Shown here: piece by piece, positions 37,377 through 49,537 of the stretch
How the letters are laid out: the number at the start of each line of letters is the position of its first letter
How positions within the stretch are numbered: position 1 is the first letter of the stretch
Origin: Imbricaverruca yamaguchii
Taxonomy: Eukaryota; Arthropoda; Thecostraca; Neoverrucidae
DNA length: 64,000 nucleotides
NCBI GenBank assembly: GCA_034440575.1
Contig: JAOTOL010001623.1
Location: 1,980,001 to 2,044,000 of the forward strand
Direction of reading: 5' to 3'
Translations under genes and position numbers: made by a program
The notes under the pieces: generated by a model
Databases searched by the model: none
The model's input: the letters and a program-made list of their open reading frames with translations, nothing else
What the model was told of the DNA's origin: nothing

Positions 37377-40289
37377 AAAACAGTTACGATATACCCTGCA
37401 CCGGGATCCGAATTCGTTTTTCTCCTTGGATGCTGATTGCCTGATTACAATTTGGAGGTTCAAAACTCCAAGTCGGTGTCATTAGGGAACGTCCAGAGAG
37501 CTTACCATTACGTCATCAATTACAACAAATGCGATTAGGAATTAGATAGTGAACTCATTTTTGGTTCGTCCATTGCTTAGTGTAAAGCTAGCCGGTAAGG
37601 GAGAACGGGACGGACCCAATTACCGACTGTGGCGGATAACGTGAGACAATTTACACATTTTAGCGAGGAGACGGTTTGCAAGCCGCCCTTCCATGGGCGA
37701 TACATTTCATGGGCACCACACGTCAGTCACGAAGAGCCTCCGCCTCCTTCTCTTCGGAGGAAACCGAGAATGTCTTATAAATGATGGGAAATGACGAAAC
37801 ACTTGGTTGAACACCTGGGAAAATGTGCCGGAAAGACTGGACAATTCACAAGCCAGCTGGATAACTTGAGTATTTATGGGCCGCGAATCCCTCCGGCCTC
37901 CTGATCCCCGAGCGCGGAAGGGCATCTCGAGGGTGGTCAGATCCGACGGGGTCCATGGATAAGCTCGCGGGCAGCGGCGCCCAATTTTGGGTCGGGATGA
38001 AACGCTGTGCGCACAGCTTTAGGTAGCATAGCCAAAAACGGCCAGGTTGGTTTCCTACCCCGTCTCAGTTGATCCAGCAGCCCTGGGCCTCTTGGTTGTA
38101 TCCCAGGCGGGGAAGATAAAGTTTGGCGTTCCGTAAGTCCCCATGGATAGGACAGGCAGGGGATTGCGTGGGCCCCCCCCCCCACATGACCCCGGGCATG
38201 ATGGGTTATAAAGGCGATTGGAAGAACACACTTACCGATTTGTGGCCCAGGACCACCTGCGGAGGTTTCTGCCGATCTCACGTTTCAGCGTGCAAGCCCC
38301 GTCAGGGCATCGACTCATTTATAGTTAGGTATTAAAACCCGATTAATATCCAAGTCGGCCATTAATACCCAAGCCTAGACATAAGACCCAAACAGAAACT
38401 AACGGAATGTCGCAGCTCGGTGTTATCGAGCTTTGAAGGCGGTAACGTAAATAATAGTCTACCATGTCCAACCAACTGTCGCATCAGCCGGTCACAGTTG
38501 TGGACCTAAGCACGGGTAATTAACCTTTAACTTTGGGCTAGGAAGCCATAAGCAACGATCTCAAAAAGTAAGACTCGTTGAATGCGCACGTACCACTGGA
38601 AGGGAAAAATGTCGGGCCAACACATCTTAATAGAGTGAATGCTCAGAATGGAAGATGGGAATCAATTGATTACATGGGATCGTGTATGAAGTAGCTATGG
38701 GTAATTAAGGGCCAGTGGGAGCTGTTAGAACTCGGCGTACGCATCCAGCTGTCAGAAACCAATCGTCGAACTTTGACCCCGGATAATTACCTAGGCCCTC
38801 AATTTGCAAGTCCGGGGACCCGTAGGGAGCATTCCTAGTGGGGGAAATTGAGGGAAATAAGAGGGATTCCAGTACCTAAGGGGGCCTCGAAGCTCGGCTA
38901 CGGCCGGTGAAGGACGCATTCCAACTCCTATACTCCTATGTCAACCCCCCTTATGTCCCCCTCTCTCCAACAACGCGGTTTCCCTAGCCTTCCCTAGAGC
39001 CACGACCAAGCTAGATTCACTCACGAATGGAAGTGGTGACAATGAGAAACTTGGGCTCGCTATATAAATTCGTGTAGGGATGGACGAGTACGGAGCGCCG
39101 ACAGGGCAGGCAAGGCGACTTCAGGCCGACTACAAGACGGGCGAACTCCAAGGGCTTTAGGGCGCATCGACTACATTGATCATGTAGCTGGCGAACTCAA
39201 AGACAAAGCGACGAAGACCATCACGGCGACTGCAAGATCGAAGACAATCAAAACGGACAGCCTACAAGATTGAGACGATAATAACAAGACATTCCCTGCC
39301 TGACATAACTAGATAGTGGGGGAAATTGTACCCCTTTCTAGACTAGACGGGGGTTCTAGTAACGCCCCCTTCTAGACTAAACCAGACAATCTTCCCTCAT
39401 TTCATACCCCCAGACCGACCCATCCGCAAACTCTCGCAGGTCTCCATTTGCACTCCAAAACGTGGGGTGGTGAGGCCGACGAAAAGAAAGAAACCCTCCT
39501 TCCCCCACCCACACTCCATATCCCCCGGACCGATCCCGCCCACGACATCGCCACCATACACGTCGTTCTCAATTGCTTTATTTTTCATAATGTTTCTATA
39601 ATGCCCGTACTGAATTTATGTTGACATGCTTCACCATCATCTGTTCTATTATTAAATTATCTATGCCTAGATGTTAGAAATTTCATGATATTTGACGCAC
39701 TGATTTTTTATCGTGTGGATGGCGGAGAAATGCCTTCTAATGCCACGAACTCACAGTAGTTGTGTTCTGGCAATGTTCATTTTCGGCGCAGATGGAATTC
39801 GTATCATTTGCGTTTGTCAAAGTTGTTCTAATTGCTAAGGTACTTGTGCTTGACTCCTAATGTTAAGAGGGCGCAAATGGGTCGTTTTGGTGGTAGAGGA
39901 TGATAGCAGTTGCGTCAGAGCGATGCCTCGCCCACGCCTCTCGGGGCGTCTGAGTGTCCGAGTGCTCGCAGACACCGCTGGCAGAGCTCGCAGAGTGGTG
40001 GCGGGTAGCTCCAATACACTACTCGGAATCGCTTACCGTGGCAAGTCAATTTTAAGCACGTTTTTTCGCAGTAGTATACAACCAGACAAAATACTCTGGC
40101 TTGTCTGCAACGTCTATTGCCAACACACGAGTGTCCTAACATGCATTTACCAAAGGTTAGGCCCACAAAGAGCAGTGCGTAAAATGGCTTGAAATGCCTG
40201 GTAGGTACTGAGTTTGACCGACCACGGTTTACATCGTTGTCAGCCTGGCCGGCTGTGCGGCGCTGTTTGACCTCGTGACCGGCTGGCAG

Positions 40290-40444
40290 GGTATACGTGG
40301 AGCCCAGTGTCGGCGCCGATAACGGCACGACCGGCATCGACGTGGTGCTGCATCCGGTGAAGCGGAAGAACCGCGGCAAGTACACGTGTCGCGCCTCGGT
40401 CAACGGTGTCACGCACGAGGCCAGCTTTGTGCTGATCGTCAATA
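40290..40444 (+). CDS. Exon 3, fasciclin-2-like: second half of Ig domain 1
   Basis: The acceptor is ACCGGCTGGCAG. The exon enters in phase 2, completing a Gln codon from exon 2, and leaves in phase 1. It encodes the back half of Ig1: ...VVLHPVKRKNRGKYTCRA holds the classic YxC of the F strand. It then runs through NGVTHEASFVLIVN, the G strand. The first usable donor is GTGAGT at 40445, but the junction has been copied in tandem (40429-40812). The exon could therefore end at any of six further in-frame donors up to 40781, each step adding 48 bases (16 residues). The frame stays open until a TGA at 40837-40839. I annotate the shortest form because it gives a normal Ig domain length. Which donor is used cannot be seen from DNA. 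Confidence 0.75.
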
Positions 40445-40850
40445 GTGAGTACCTAGGCGGTCATGGTGCTAGAGTTGTGCTGATCGTCAACAGTGAGTAC
40501 CTAGGCGGTCATGGTGCTAGAGTTGTGCTGATCGTCAACAGTGAGTACCTAGGCGGTCATGGTGCTAGAGTTGTGCTGATCGTCAACAGGGAGTACCTAG
40601 GCGGTCATGGTGCTAGAGTTGTGCTGATCGTCAACAGTGAGTACCTAGGCGGTCATGGTGCTAGAGTTGTGCTGATCGTCAACAGTGAGTGCGTAGGCGG
40701 TCATGGTGCTAGAGTTGTGCTGATCGTCAATAGTGAGTACCTAGGCGGTCATGGTGCTAGAGTTGTGCTGATCGTCAACAGTGAGTACCCAGGGGAATCC
40801 AGGTCACGAGGCCGGTTTTGTGTTGATCGTCAGCGGTGAGTGGCCACGGG
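40429..40850 (+). repeat. 48-bp minisatellite duplicating the exon 3 5' splice site
   Basis: Eight head-to-tail 48-bp units start at 40429, 40477, 40525, 40573, 40621, 40669, 40717 and 40765. The last diverges after its splice site, and a more distant ninth copy lies near 40820. Each unit holds the last 16 exon bases (GTGCTGATCGTCAA plus two), then GTGAGT and about 26 intron bases. GTGAGT is intact in units 1-3 and 5-8 (GT at 40445, 40493, 40541, 40637, 40685, 40733, 40781). It is lost in unit 4, which has GGGAGT at that place. Unit 9 (GT at 40836) is one base out of frame. Because 48 is divisible by three and no unit has an in-frame stop, all seven intact donors keep the phase to exon 4. Confidence 0.95.
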
Positions 40851-41340
40851 GACCCAGGTCATGGGGCCATGAATTTGGCCTCGGTGTCGGCCTTTGACCA
40901 GCTGTCGAGAACTGTGTTGTTCAGGTATAAAGTGCTTACACCACAGGTACGCTTTCGTCAAGCTTCACCATGTTCCCCTAGAATCGCAATATGTTCATCG
41001 CGAGCAGCAGCAAAGCATGTTCACCACACCTACCAGGCTGCTTCCTCTTTTTGGAAGGTGGCTGATGCTGGCTGGATAAGGCGTTATCAAGCATGTATAG
41101 AATGGTAAGTAAGTAGCAAAACACTTAATACTACGTCATAAATATGGAGTTTTCAGTCCATATATGTCAGCAGGTGTGGGTGTTACTGCGTGAAAAAGGG
41201 ATTGTAGCATGCGTATGACTAGGCTGATGGTACCATGTGAATTAGAGACCTTGGCTCTCTCGGGTGACGTTCTATCCCACACATTCACAAAGTAGATCTA
41301 TTGGAAGGTTTGGGTCACAGACTACCGGACGATCTCCGTG

Positions 41341-42555
41341 GCAGACGGTCTATGGGAGGGCCCCGGTCACAGACGGTCTATGGGAGGGCTCCGGTCACAG
41401 ACGGTCTATGGGTGGGCCCCGGCCATAAACGGTCTATGGGAGGGCCCCGGTCACAGACGGTCTATGGGAGGGCCCAGGCCAAAGACGGTCTATGGGAGGG
41501 CCCCGGTCACAGACGGTCTATGGGAGGGCCCAGGCCACAGACGGTCTATGGGAGGGCCCCGGTCACAGACGGTCTATGGGAGGGCCCCGGCCATAAACGG
41601 TCTATGGGAGGGCCCCGGTCACAGACGGTCTATGGGAGGGCCCCGGTCACAGACGGTCTATGGGAGGGCCCCGGTTACAGACGGTCTATGGGAGGGCCGG
41701 TCTATGGGAGGGCCCCGGCCATAAACGGTCTATGGGAGGGCCCCGGTCACAGACGGTCTATGGGAGGGCCCAGGCCACAGACGGTCTATGGGAGGGCCCC
41801 GGTCACAGGCGGTCTATGGGAGGGCCCGGTCACAGACGGTCTATGGGAGGGCCCAGGCCAAAGACGGTCTATGGGAGGGCCCCGGTCACAGACGGTCTAT
41901 GGGTGGGCCCCGGCCATAAACGGTCTATGGGAGGGCCCGGTCACAGACGGTCTATGGGAGGGCCCAGGCCAAAGACGGTCTATGGGAGGGCCCCGGTCAC
42001 AGACGGTCTATGGGAGGGCCCCGGTTACAGACGGTCTATGGGAGGGCCCCGGCCATAAACGGTCTATGGGAGGGCCCCGGTCACAGACGGTCTATGGGAG
42101 GGCCCAGGCCACAGACGGTCTATGGGAGGGCCCCGGTCACAGACGGTCTATGGGAGGGCCCCGGCCATAAACGGTCTATGGGAGGGTCCCGGTCACAGAC
42201 GGTCTATGGGAGGTCTCCGGCCACAGACTATGGGAGGGCTCCGGTCACGGACGGTCTATGGGAGGGCCCGGCCATAAACGGTCTATGGGAGGGCCCCGGT
42301 CACAGACGGTCTATGGGAGGTCTCTGGCCACAGACTATGGGAGGGCTCCGGTCACGAACGGTCTATGGGAGGGCTCCGGTCACAGACGGTCTATGGGAGG
42401 GCTCCGGTCACAGACGGTCTATGGGAGGGCCCCAGTCACAGACGGTCTATGGGAGGGCCCCGGTCACAGACGGTCTATGGGAGGGCTCCGGTCACAGACG
42501 GTCTATGGGAGGGCCCCGGTCACAGACGGTCTATGGGAGGGCTCCGGTCACAGAC
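41341..42555. repeat. 28-bp minisatellite, about 43 units
   Basis: The unit contains ACGGTCTATGGGAGGGCCCC followed by GGTCACAG. Variants CAGGCCA, CCATAA and GCTCC recur in blocks, which suggests multi-unit duplications. It lies in intron 3, about 500 bases after the splice-donor array. Confidence 0.97.
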
Positions 42556-43124
42556 AGCCGGACGGTTCACGTGACAGACGGTCGGTTTGTCGACCTAGCT
42601 CGAGGTCGCATTGATTTTGACGTGGTCCAAATACAACCAACAATCCACATGCTGGGCCATGTTCACACCCCAAATCAGAAGCCCTTATATCAGCGTCTCC
42701 CCTCCCCCACTCCAATTCTCTCTTCTCAAGATCGGTTGCAAGTACCTGGTTAGTGCATCGATCTTATGGTAGCGGCGTGTGACGAGACATGATTGGTGCA
42801 ACACACGCTTGGTGAACTCCTGAAGTTAGGGCGACGGGGAGCACCTACCCAGCTAGTCCATCGCACTGTCCCATCCATCCACCCATACAAAGACAGGCAA
42901 CACCGGTGGAGGTGTTCCTTTCTTTGAAGTGGCCTCGCCCCAACGTATTCCATCCTCGTGTACGTCGGGCACGTCGACGGCTTCCCGGGACTGTCTGTTG
43001 ATTCGCGGCCATGTTGCTTATGCCAGTATCTTCTAGGAAATCCTCGTCGTCCTTTGAAATTCCGCTAAATTATTATCAGGGACGTAATGAAATCAGATGC
43101 TAGGTCGGGATTTTACGAACTGCA

Positions 43125-43205
43125 GCAAAGCAGCAGCAGCCCGGATTGTATGAACGGAAATTAAGCAGCAGCGGCTCGGGACTGTATGAACGGAAATAGA
43201 GCAGG
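43125..43205. repeat. Two-copy direct repeat of about 40 bp
   Basis: GCAGCAGC followed by a CGG and TGTATGAACGGAAAT segment occurs twice in tandem. Confidence 0.7.
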
Positions 43206-43827
43206 AGATTGATATTGCTTGATATTGAGATTGCTACTACTACATAATTCCTTCCTCGCAGGCACGGTTGTGAATGTCAACTGCAATGGAGAGATATCAA
43301 CCGCAATGTTTAACACACCACTGGCTGTTGGTTTAACATACCATTGCTGGTTAGAACATTATGAGTGCATATGCGTTGAGAACATTGTGCGAAAGTTTCG
43401 AACAAGGGTTTATTTTCCTGCTAACCTTGCCATATTATCTCGAACCTAGAGTGTGTATGATGTGTCCAGTTCCACTAACACGTTTGTGAGAAAGTTATTT
43501 TTGTCGTCATACGTGGCCGAAAAAAAATCCAGCCAGAATAGCTCAATTTTTTGCATTGCGCGCTTCCGATTCGGAAATTCCGGATTCTCTTCATCCAAGC
43601 CAAGTTCAGTTAATATAAGCCACACTTTCGGATCATAGCGAATGGTAGTAGATTTCACTTAGCTCTACGAAAAGTTCTACATTTATTGGACGTCATTTGG
43701 CAATAAATCACGCGATCAGTAGTTCCATTTCGTCAGCACGATTCTGCTACCTTTTGTGGTATGCTGCACCGCACGATAAGTATGTGTTGCGGCACAGTCT
43801 ATGTCGGACTCGGTGGCGGCCGCCGTC

Positions 43828-43967
43828 CAGCCCAACGCCCGCGCTGGTCAGCGCCTGGCCAGCCCAACGCCCGCGCTGATCACCGTCCGTCCAGTCCAAC
43901 GCCCGCGCTGGTCACCGTCCGTCCAGTCCAACGCCCGCGCTGGTCAGCGCCTGGCCAGCCCATTACT
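43828..43967. repeat. GC-rich tandem repeat of about 32 bp, four to five units
   Basis: The core CCAACGCCCGCGCTGGTCA recurs with the spacers GCGCCTGGCCAGC or CCGTCCGTCCAGT. Confidence 0.9.
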
Positions 43968-44222
43968 CTCCTGGTTAGCGTCCAGCGAGTTTGTTCGGAC
44001 TGCTTGGAAGGTCAGGCATGAGGAACGTTTTTGAGTTATTTTCAGAGGCATCCCAGTAAGTGTGTGCAAACTTTACCAAGCCGCAATATTCAGTTCTAGA
44101 AGAAAAAAACATTACGAAGCCGTTGTTTGCTTCGCGTTTTCTTCTGCTATAATTCGAAAATATTCGCTTCCGTGACTTAACACGGAGCTATGGAGGCCAG
44201 GGATGCGGAGACGGGAAAATTT

Positions 44223-44352
44223 TGGACGGCTCGGGCTCAGACTCCGGCTCCGGGGAAGTATCCCGGCTCCGGCTCTTGCTCTGGCTCCGTACATCCAAAA
44301 CGTGAGCCGCCCCGCTTTTGACGGCTCCGGCTCCGGCTCCGGCTCCGCATCC
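44223..44352. repeat. GGCTCC hexamer-rich block
   Basis: Short runs of GGCTCCGGCTC are interrupted by less regular sequence. No conserved coding frame is seen. Confidence 0.75.
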
Positions 44353-45836
44353 CTGTGGGAGGCTGATCACGTGACTGCGCTACTCAGCCAGATGGACCGA
44401 TATCAGCTCAGATCCGCTGGGCGGTGTGGTTCGGCCGTTCCCACCTGGCCCATGTGTACTGGACCTTTATGCCGAGCATGCATATCGGATATATTGAAAC
44501 ACTGTTGACGGGTAGGGAAGGCGGCTCCGTGTAGCTTTCATTCAGTAAAGACTGAGACAATACCAAAATGTATTATTTTTCCCACTCACTAAAACACCAA
44601 GATGTGTTTTTCATTCAATTGTGCTCACTGCAGCAGTGGATTTGTCCGAAAACGCGGAGCATCTTGAGGTTTTTGGATCTGCCTCTGACCGCTTAAATTG
44701 TGTGCAAACTCATGCTTGAAGCCGAAGAAGAAGGCCACGATCACTCAGGATGACGGGAAATATGAAATATGGCGAAGCGCTCATGTTCTCGTTAGGTATA
44801 AAATATGCCATCCTATGTTAAGTGTGTAGTTGCCAAAAAAAACTTCGGTCGAAGAGGGAAAAACAGCAGAAACCTTTGGATCTGTTCAACTGAGTTTTGC
44901 CTTGTTTTGTTTCCCCATAGCTTATTAATGGACGCTGTATGATCGATGCGCCCCTCAACTTCAATAGTCAGCTAACCAACTCACAGCTCATTGGTCAGGG
45001 CATACTTATCTATAGGCTTGTTGCGAACCACAAATGTTTACCGTCGGTTGAAGAAGGACCGATGACTGATGGGAAGAGCCGATGACGAATTGGAAGGGCA
45101 GATGACGGATGGGGAGGGCGCTCGCCACAGATGAGCGGACGCTGGCTGCAGATCAGAGCAGGGGCGGTCCGCCGATGTAAGGCACTAAGGCAGTGCCTCA
45201 CCTGAGTAGGGCTGGGAAGTATTTTTGTATGATATCTTCATAAAATGATGCTTTCATCCACTTGAGAATAGCAAACTTGGAAAACTGGAAACAAATACGC
45301 ATTGATGACTCATGATTATGGTGAAAATTGAAGTTCATTTGCATTTACGTCATTTACATCTTAGCTTCCAAACAGCTCTACCACCGGTCGGCAGAGGCTA
45401 GCCTCTCGCTCTTGTCGCCATATAGTGAATTTCCGTTCATAACAAGCGCAGGGTGACCGGGGCCCTCCAATATTATTTGGCAATCGGTGACGTCACATGG
45501 GCTGGACAATTGCTCAGTCCCGTAGGCTTTCCAGCGAAACTTCCGTATTTTCCACACGATATTTCCGATCTTAAATGCCGTCGAAATTGGACAAAATGGG
45601 GTTCATTTGAAAGCTTGAAGAATCTTCTCCACGAATATGAGCTGTATTTTCCCTAACACTTGGATTTTTCGCTTGGACCCACGCTGACTGGATTCATGTC
45701 AACCGCCGCAGGAATCGCGTGGTGTCACGGGTAGTAGCAGTATGATGAGACAGTCCAACTGAAGATCGCGGCCAGGTAGGAGGGACAGGAGCAAGTAAGA
45801 GATAACTGTTGCAACATAATTCCTTCCCACTCGGTG

Positions 45837-45890
45837 CAGGGGCGTAAATAAGGGTGGGGGTACTGGGGGCATGTGCCCCATGGGAAGGTG
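45837..45890. repeat. Possible DNA-transposon terminal sequence
   Basis: CAGGGGCGTAAATAAGGGT followed by GGGGGCATGTGCCCC resembles the start of hAT-type non-autonomous elements (CAGGGGCGTA and a short palindrome). No matching opposite end or target duplication was found. Confidence 0.25.
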
Positions 45891-46239
45891 GTACCAATCT
45901 GGGCAGTAAAAGACGACAGCACTATATTTGGCTACCGCGGAGGCACCTATGCTGGTTGAAATAGCACGCCTTTATCACTCATGTGCAGATACGGAACCCG
46001 CAGCTGGTTTTCAGGATTGTTTTCCATTTTTCATTCATATGCGTCTAGACCAGGGGTGTTCTTTTTGTATATTTTTGAAGGGCAGGTGCCCCTTCGATGT
46101 TGGCTCTGTCCTCAAATAATTTAAACTTTTAACATGGGGTACCATGGAGCATGCACTCCATCGATGTGGGGCGTTCCATTAACTTCATGTGTTTTGCACT
46201 AAAATAATCAATAAGAAGAATAACAACAATAATAATAAT

Positions 46240-46256
46240 GATGTACATATATATAT

Positions 46257-46292
<36 letters not shown>

Positions 46293-46295
46293 GGG

Positions 46296-46364
<69 letters not shown>

Positions 46365-46372
46365 CTTTATGT
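46240..46372. repeat. (CA)n(TA)n compound microsatellite
   Basis: A CA run, then TATATA with a GGGTA break, then about 35 TA units. It lies about 30 bases beyond the LINE octamer tail. Confidence 0.97.
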
Positions 46373-46526
46373 ATAGGTGTATACACATATAAATAATATA
46401 CATGATATGTAAAGACATAAAGACATAAAGACATAAAGACATAAAAGATTAGTGCAACTCTGAGCCACAAGGGCCCTTCTTGGTTGCACTCTGTACACTG
46501 AACCAGTTGCCCACCAAATCTGCCAA

Positions 46527-49500
46527 TCAGCCCTCCCTGTAATACTGAAAAGCAAGCCCTCTATTCTTATAATGATTGTCTATGCTGTTTTTAAAGATGT
46601 TCAATGTGCTGCTACTGACGATGTTTTCTGGCAGCTGGTTCCAGTGTTCCACTACCCTGTTGGTGAAGAAAGTTTGCCTTAACCTTGTTCTGCTGTGGTT
46701 AATTTTAATTTTGAATTTATGACCTCTAATTGCATCATTTCTGTTAAATTCAAACATTTCCCCAAGGTATCCCCTCTCCAGACCATTGACAAATTTAAAG
46801 ACCTCGATGAGATCTCCTCTCAGCCTTCTATATCTAAGTGAAAACATATTCAATTTCTTCAATCTTTCCTCATATGCCAGGTTGCTTATGCCATTAACCA
46901 TTTTTGTAGCCCTCTTTTGTACTCTCTCTAAAAGCCAACAATCTTTTTCATAGCTAGGGGACCAAGCTTGGATGCAGTATTCCAAATGTGGCCTGACGTA
47001 TGCACAGTAAAGCTTCCTGATCACTTCCTCACTTCTGTATGATACATTCCTATTTATTGCCCCGAGCATTCTCAGTGCCTTCTTCCTGGCTTCCTTGGTC
47101 TGTTCTGATGCCCCCAATTTTGTGTTTAGAATAACACCTAAATCCTTCTCCTGTTGAGTCACTGATAGCACTTGGCCACCCATCAAGTATGGAGCCTTCA
47201 TATGCTGCTTACCTACATGCATGATTTTGCACTTATCAAAGTTAAATTTCATTTGCCATTCTTCGGACCACTTCACAAGTTCGTCTAAGTCTTTTTGCAG
47301 CGAGATATGCTCATCCTACCTGTTATTGCCCTAAAGACCTTCAAATCATCTGCAAATTTCAAAACTTTACTGCTTAGGCCACTTTCAATGTTATTTACAA
47401 ATATAATGAACAGTAATGGCCCTAGTACTGACCCCTGGGGGACTCCACTAAGAACATTTTGCCATGATGACTTTGTACCATTTAGCATCACTCTTTGCTG
47501 TCTATCTGAAAGCCACAACTCTATCCATTTTAAGATGCTACCTGCAATACCATGGGACTGAAGCTGTATCATTAACCGTTTATGGGGTACCTTGTCAAAG
47601 GCCTTACTAAAGTCAAGATATGCTACATCAACCTGATTTCCCTGATCAAATTGTTCTGTGGCGAAGTTCAAAAAGTCCAAGAGGTTTGTGAGACACGATC
47701 GTCCTTTTCTAAATCCATGTTGAGTATCTTGAATCAATCTGCTACCTTCCAGATAACTAACTATTCTATCCTTCATAATTGATTCGAGTACCTTGCAGAC
47801 TAGGGATGTGAGACTTATTGGCCTATAGTTTTCAACTTTCCCTCTTTCTCCTTTCTTGAAAATAGGAACTACATTTGCCCTTTTCCAATCGGTTGGAATT
47901 TCATTATGTGAAACTGATCTACAAAATATTATACTAAGTGGAAATGCCAGTTCCTTTTCATTTTCCCGCAACACCCTAGCATAAATATCATCAGGTCCTG
48001 CTGCCTTATTTGGCTTTATTTTCCTGATATGATTGTAAACAACATCACTACCAATGAAATCAACATCATTTGTCAGATCCCATGTAACTGAACTATGGTG
48101 TACGGTCGGCAGATTGGTCATATCTTCCAATGTAAACACTGATTTGAACTGCTTGCTCAGCTCCTCAACCATCTCACTATCCTCACCCAATGTAGTCCCG
48201 TTTACTTCCAGTGGACCAATTGTGCTAGAAACTTTACTCATCTTGTAGAAACTAAAGAACTTTTTACTGTCCCCATTACAGTTTCTAGCTAAATCCAGTT
48301 CCTTTGCTCGCTTTGCTGCTCTGGTTTTTTGCTTCACAGTGTCTCTAGCTTTTCGATACGCCTTTAGATTAATGACATTTGAGGCCTCTTTAAACACTCT
48401 AAATGCAGTTTTCTTAGCCCTAATTGCTTTTATCACGTCTGGTGTAAGCCATGCTGGCTTTCCTACCCTTCTTTTGCGTCTTTGCTTTTGGGGGACATGT
48501 CTAATCTGAGTTTCCTTTAAGTAAGATTTGAACTTTTCCCACATTTCACAAGCATTTAAATTGGAGAATTCTTCTTCCCATCTGATGGCACTTAAAGCCG
48601 CTCTCATGCCGTTAAAGTCTGCTCTGTTGAAATTTGGAACCTTTACCAAATTATCCTTGATAATTTCCCCTACATGTGCCTTGAATCTAACTATGTTATG
48701 GTCACTTTTTCCCAGAGTTTCGCCTACAGTCAAGCCTTGAACCAAGTCACTTAAATCCGAGAATACAAGGTCCAAGAATGAACCATGCCTGGTAGGTTCC
48801 GATACAAACTGGTGTAAGAACAGATCCTCTTCAAGGCATTTCCTGAACATTTTGCATGATGGGGAGCCAACACCAGCATTTTCATAACCTTTTAGATTAA
48901 AGTCACCGAGAATAAGGCACTTCCTCTTAAAGTTTCTACTGATTTCCTCACAAATCACCTTGTCAAGCTCCAGTTGCTGAGAATGTGGCAGGGTTCCTGA
49001 TCGGTAGAAAGCTCCTATCCTAAGAGTATTGCTGTTGCCTTTTCCCACAGTGACATCAAGCCAAATGGACTCCACAGACACATTTTTATCCCCACCTGCT
49101 ACTTTTTGAGAACTGAATAAGCTATTCACATAGAGCATTACACCACCCCCTTTCATTGCTGGACCCCTATTGCACGAAAACATATTGTATCCCTGGATCT
49201 CATAGTCCTGTAAGTTGTCTCCAAAATATCCTTCACTGACCCATGCCTCCGTAATGCAAACAAAATCCGGTTCCTCCTCAGCAACATAACACTTGAACTC
49301 ATCAAATTTGGAACGGATGCTCTGAGCATTAAACATCATACACTTAACAAATGCTCCATAACCACCTTTGGCTTTTTCATATTGAGGAGTTCTTTTATCA
49401 CTAGATGAACTATAACTCTGTCCCCTTGAGTTGCTGCTGTCCCTATTTGCAGACTTTGAGGTTCTATTGCCTTGGCTGACACTATTGGAATATTCCTGAG

Positions 49501-49528
49501 TTGGCAATGCAATTTCATCCCTCCCCAC
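46527..49528 (-). pseudogene. LINE ORF2: endonuclease and reverse transcriptase, one frameshift
   Basis: ORF2 lies in two frames: 47285-49528 (747 codons) and 46527-47276 (249 codons). Together they cover an apurinic-type endonuclease and a reverse transcriptase, as in CR1-clade LINEs. Endonuclease motifs run in order: MFNAQSIRSKF (catalytic Asn), ITEAW (Glu), LGDFNLKG (Asp/Asn) and SDHN (Asp/His). RT motifs include NYRPISLTSLVCK, HGFRKGRSC, YLDFSKAFDKVPH, GVPQGSVLGPLLF and the catalytic KFADDLK at 47342-47359. The second part continues with the thumb and C-terminal region and ends FQYYREG. The frames join if one base is missing near 47318, just after FADD. The extended open frame starts at a GTG, and the first ATG in frame is at MMFNAQS. 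It is either recently inactivated or carries a consensus error. Confidence 0.85.
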
Positions 49529-49537
49529 CCCATTTCC

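Larger units (their letters stand above)
35591..40289. other. Intron 2, right part
   Basis: Apart from the microsatellite, the polypyrimidine block and the TATA-like site near 36410, there are further TATA-like sites in GC-mixed sequence at 37113 (TATATAAAG) and 39060 (TATATAAATT). Two copies of TAGTGGGGGAAATTG lie at 38838 and 39313. This may be an LTR-element remnant, but no coding similarity was found. Confidence 0.4.
42556..46239. other. Intron 3, between the 28-bp array and the LINE
   Basis: Besides the listed repeats, a minus-strand 70-codon frame at 43446-43658 looks protein-like but is unrecognised. A perfect CRE (TGACGTCA) is at 45488-45495. No exon or domain is identified. Confidence 0.45.

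Noticed and set aside
37420..37460. T-arm-like hairpin (TTGGAGGTTCAAAACTCCAA) suggesting a tRNA
   Set aside because: No A box, acceptor stem or D arm upstream. An isolated 6-bp stem is likely chance.
40820..40850. Ninth copy of the exon 3 donor as a further in-frame splice site
   Set aside because: It is offset by 391 bases from unit 1, one base out of frame, and the exon frame meets a TGA at 40837.
41301..42753. Gly/Arg-rich repeat protein
   Set aside because: A by-product of the 28-bp minisatellite; equivalent frames exist in other phases.
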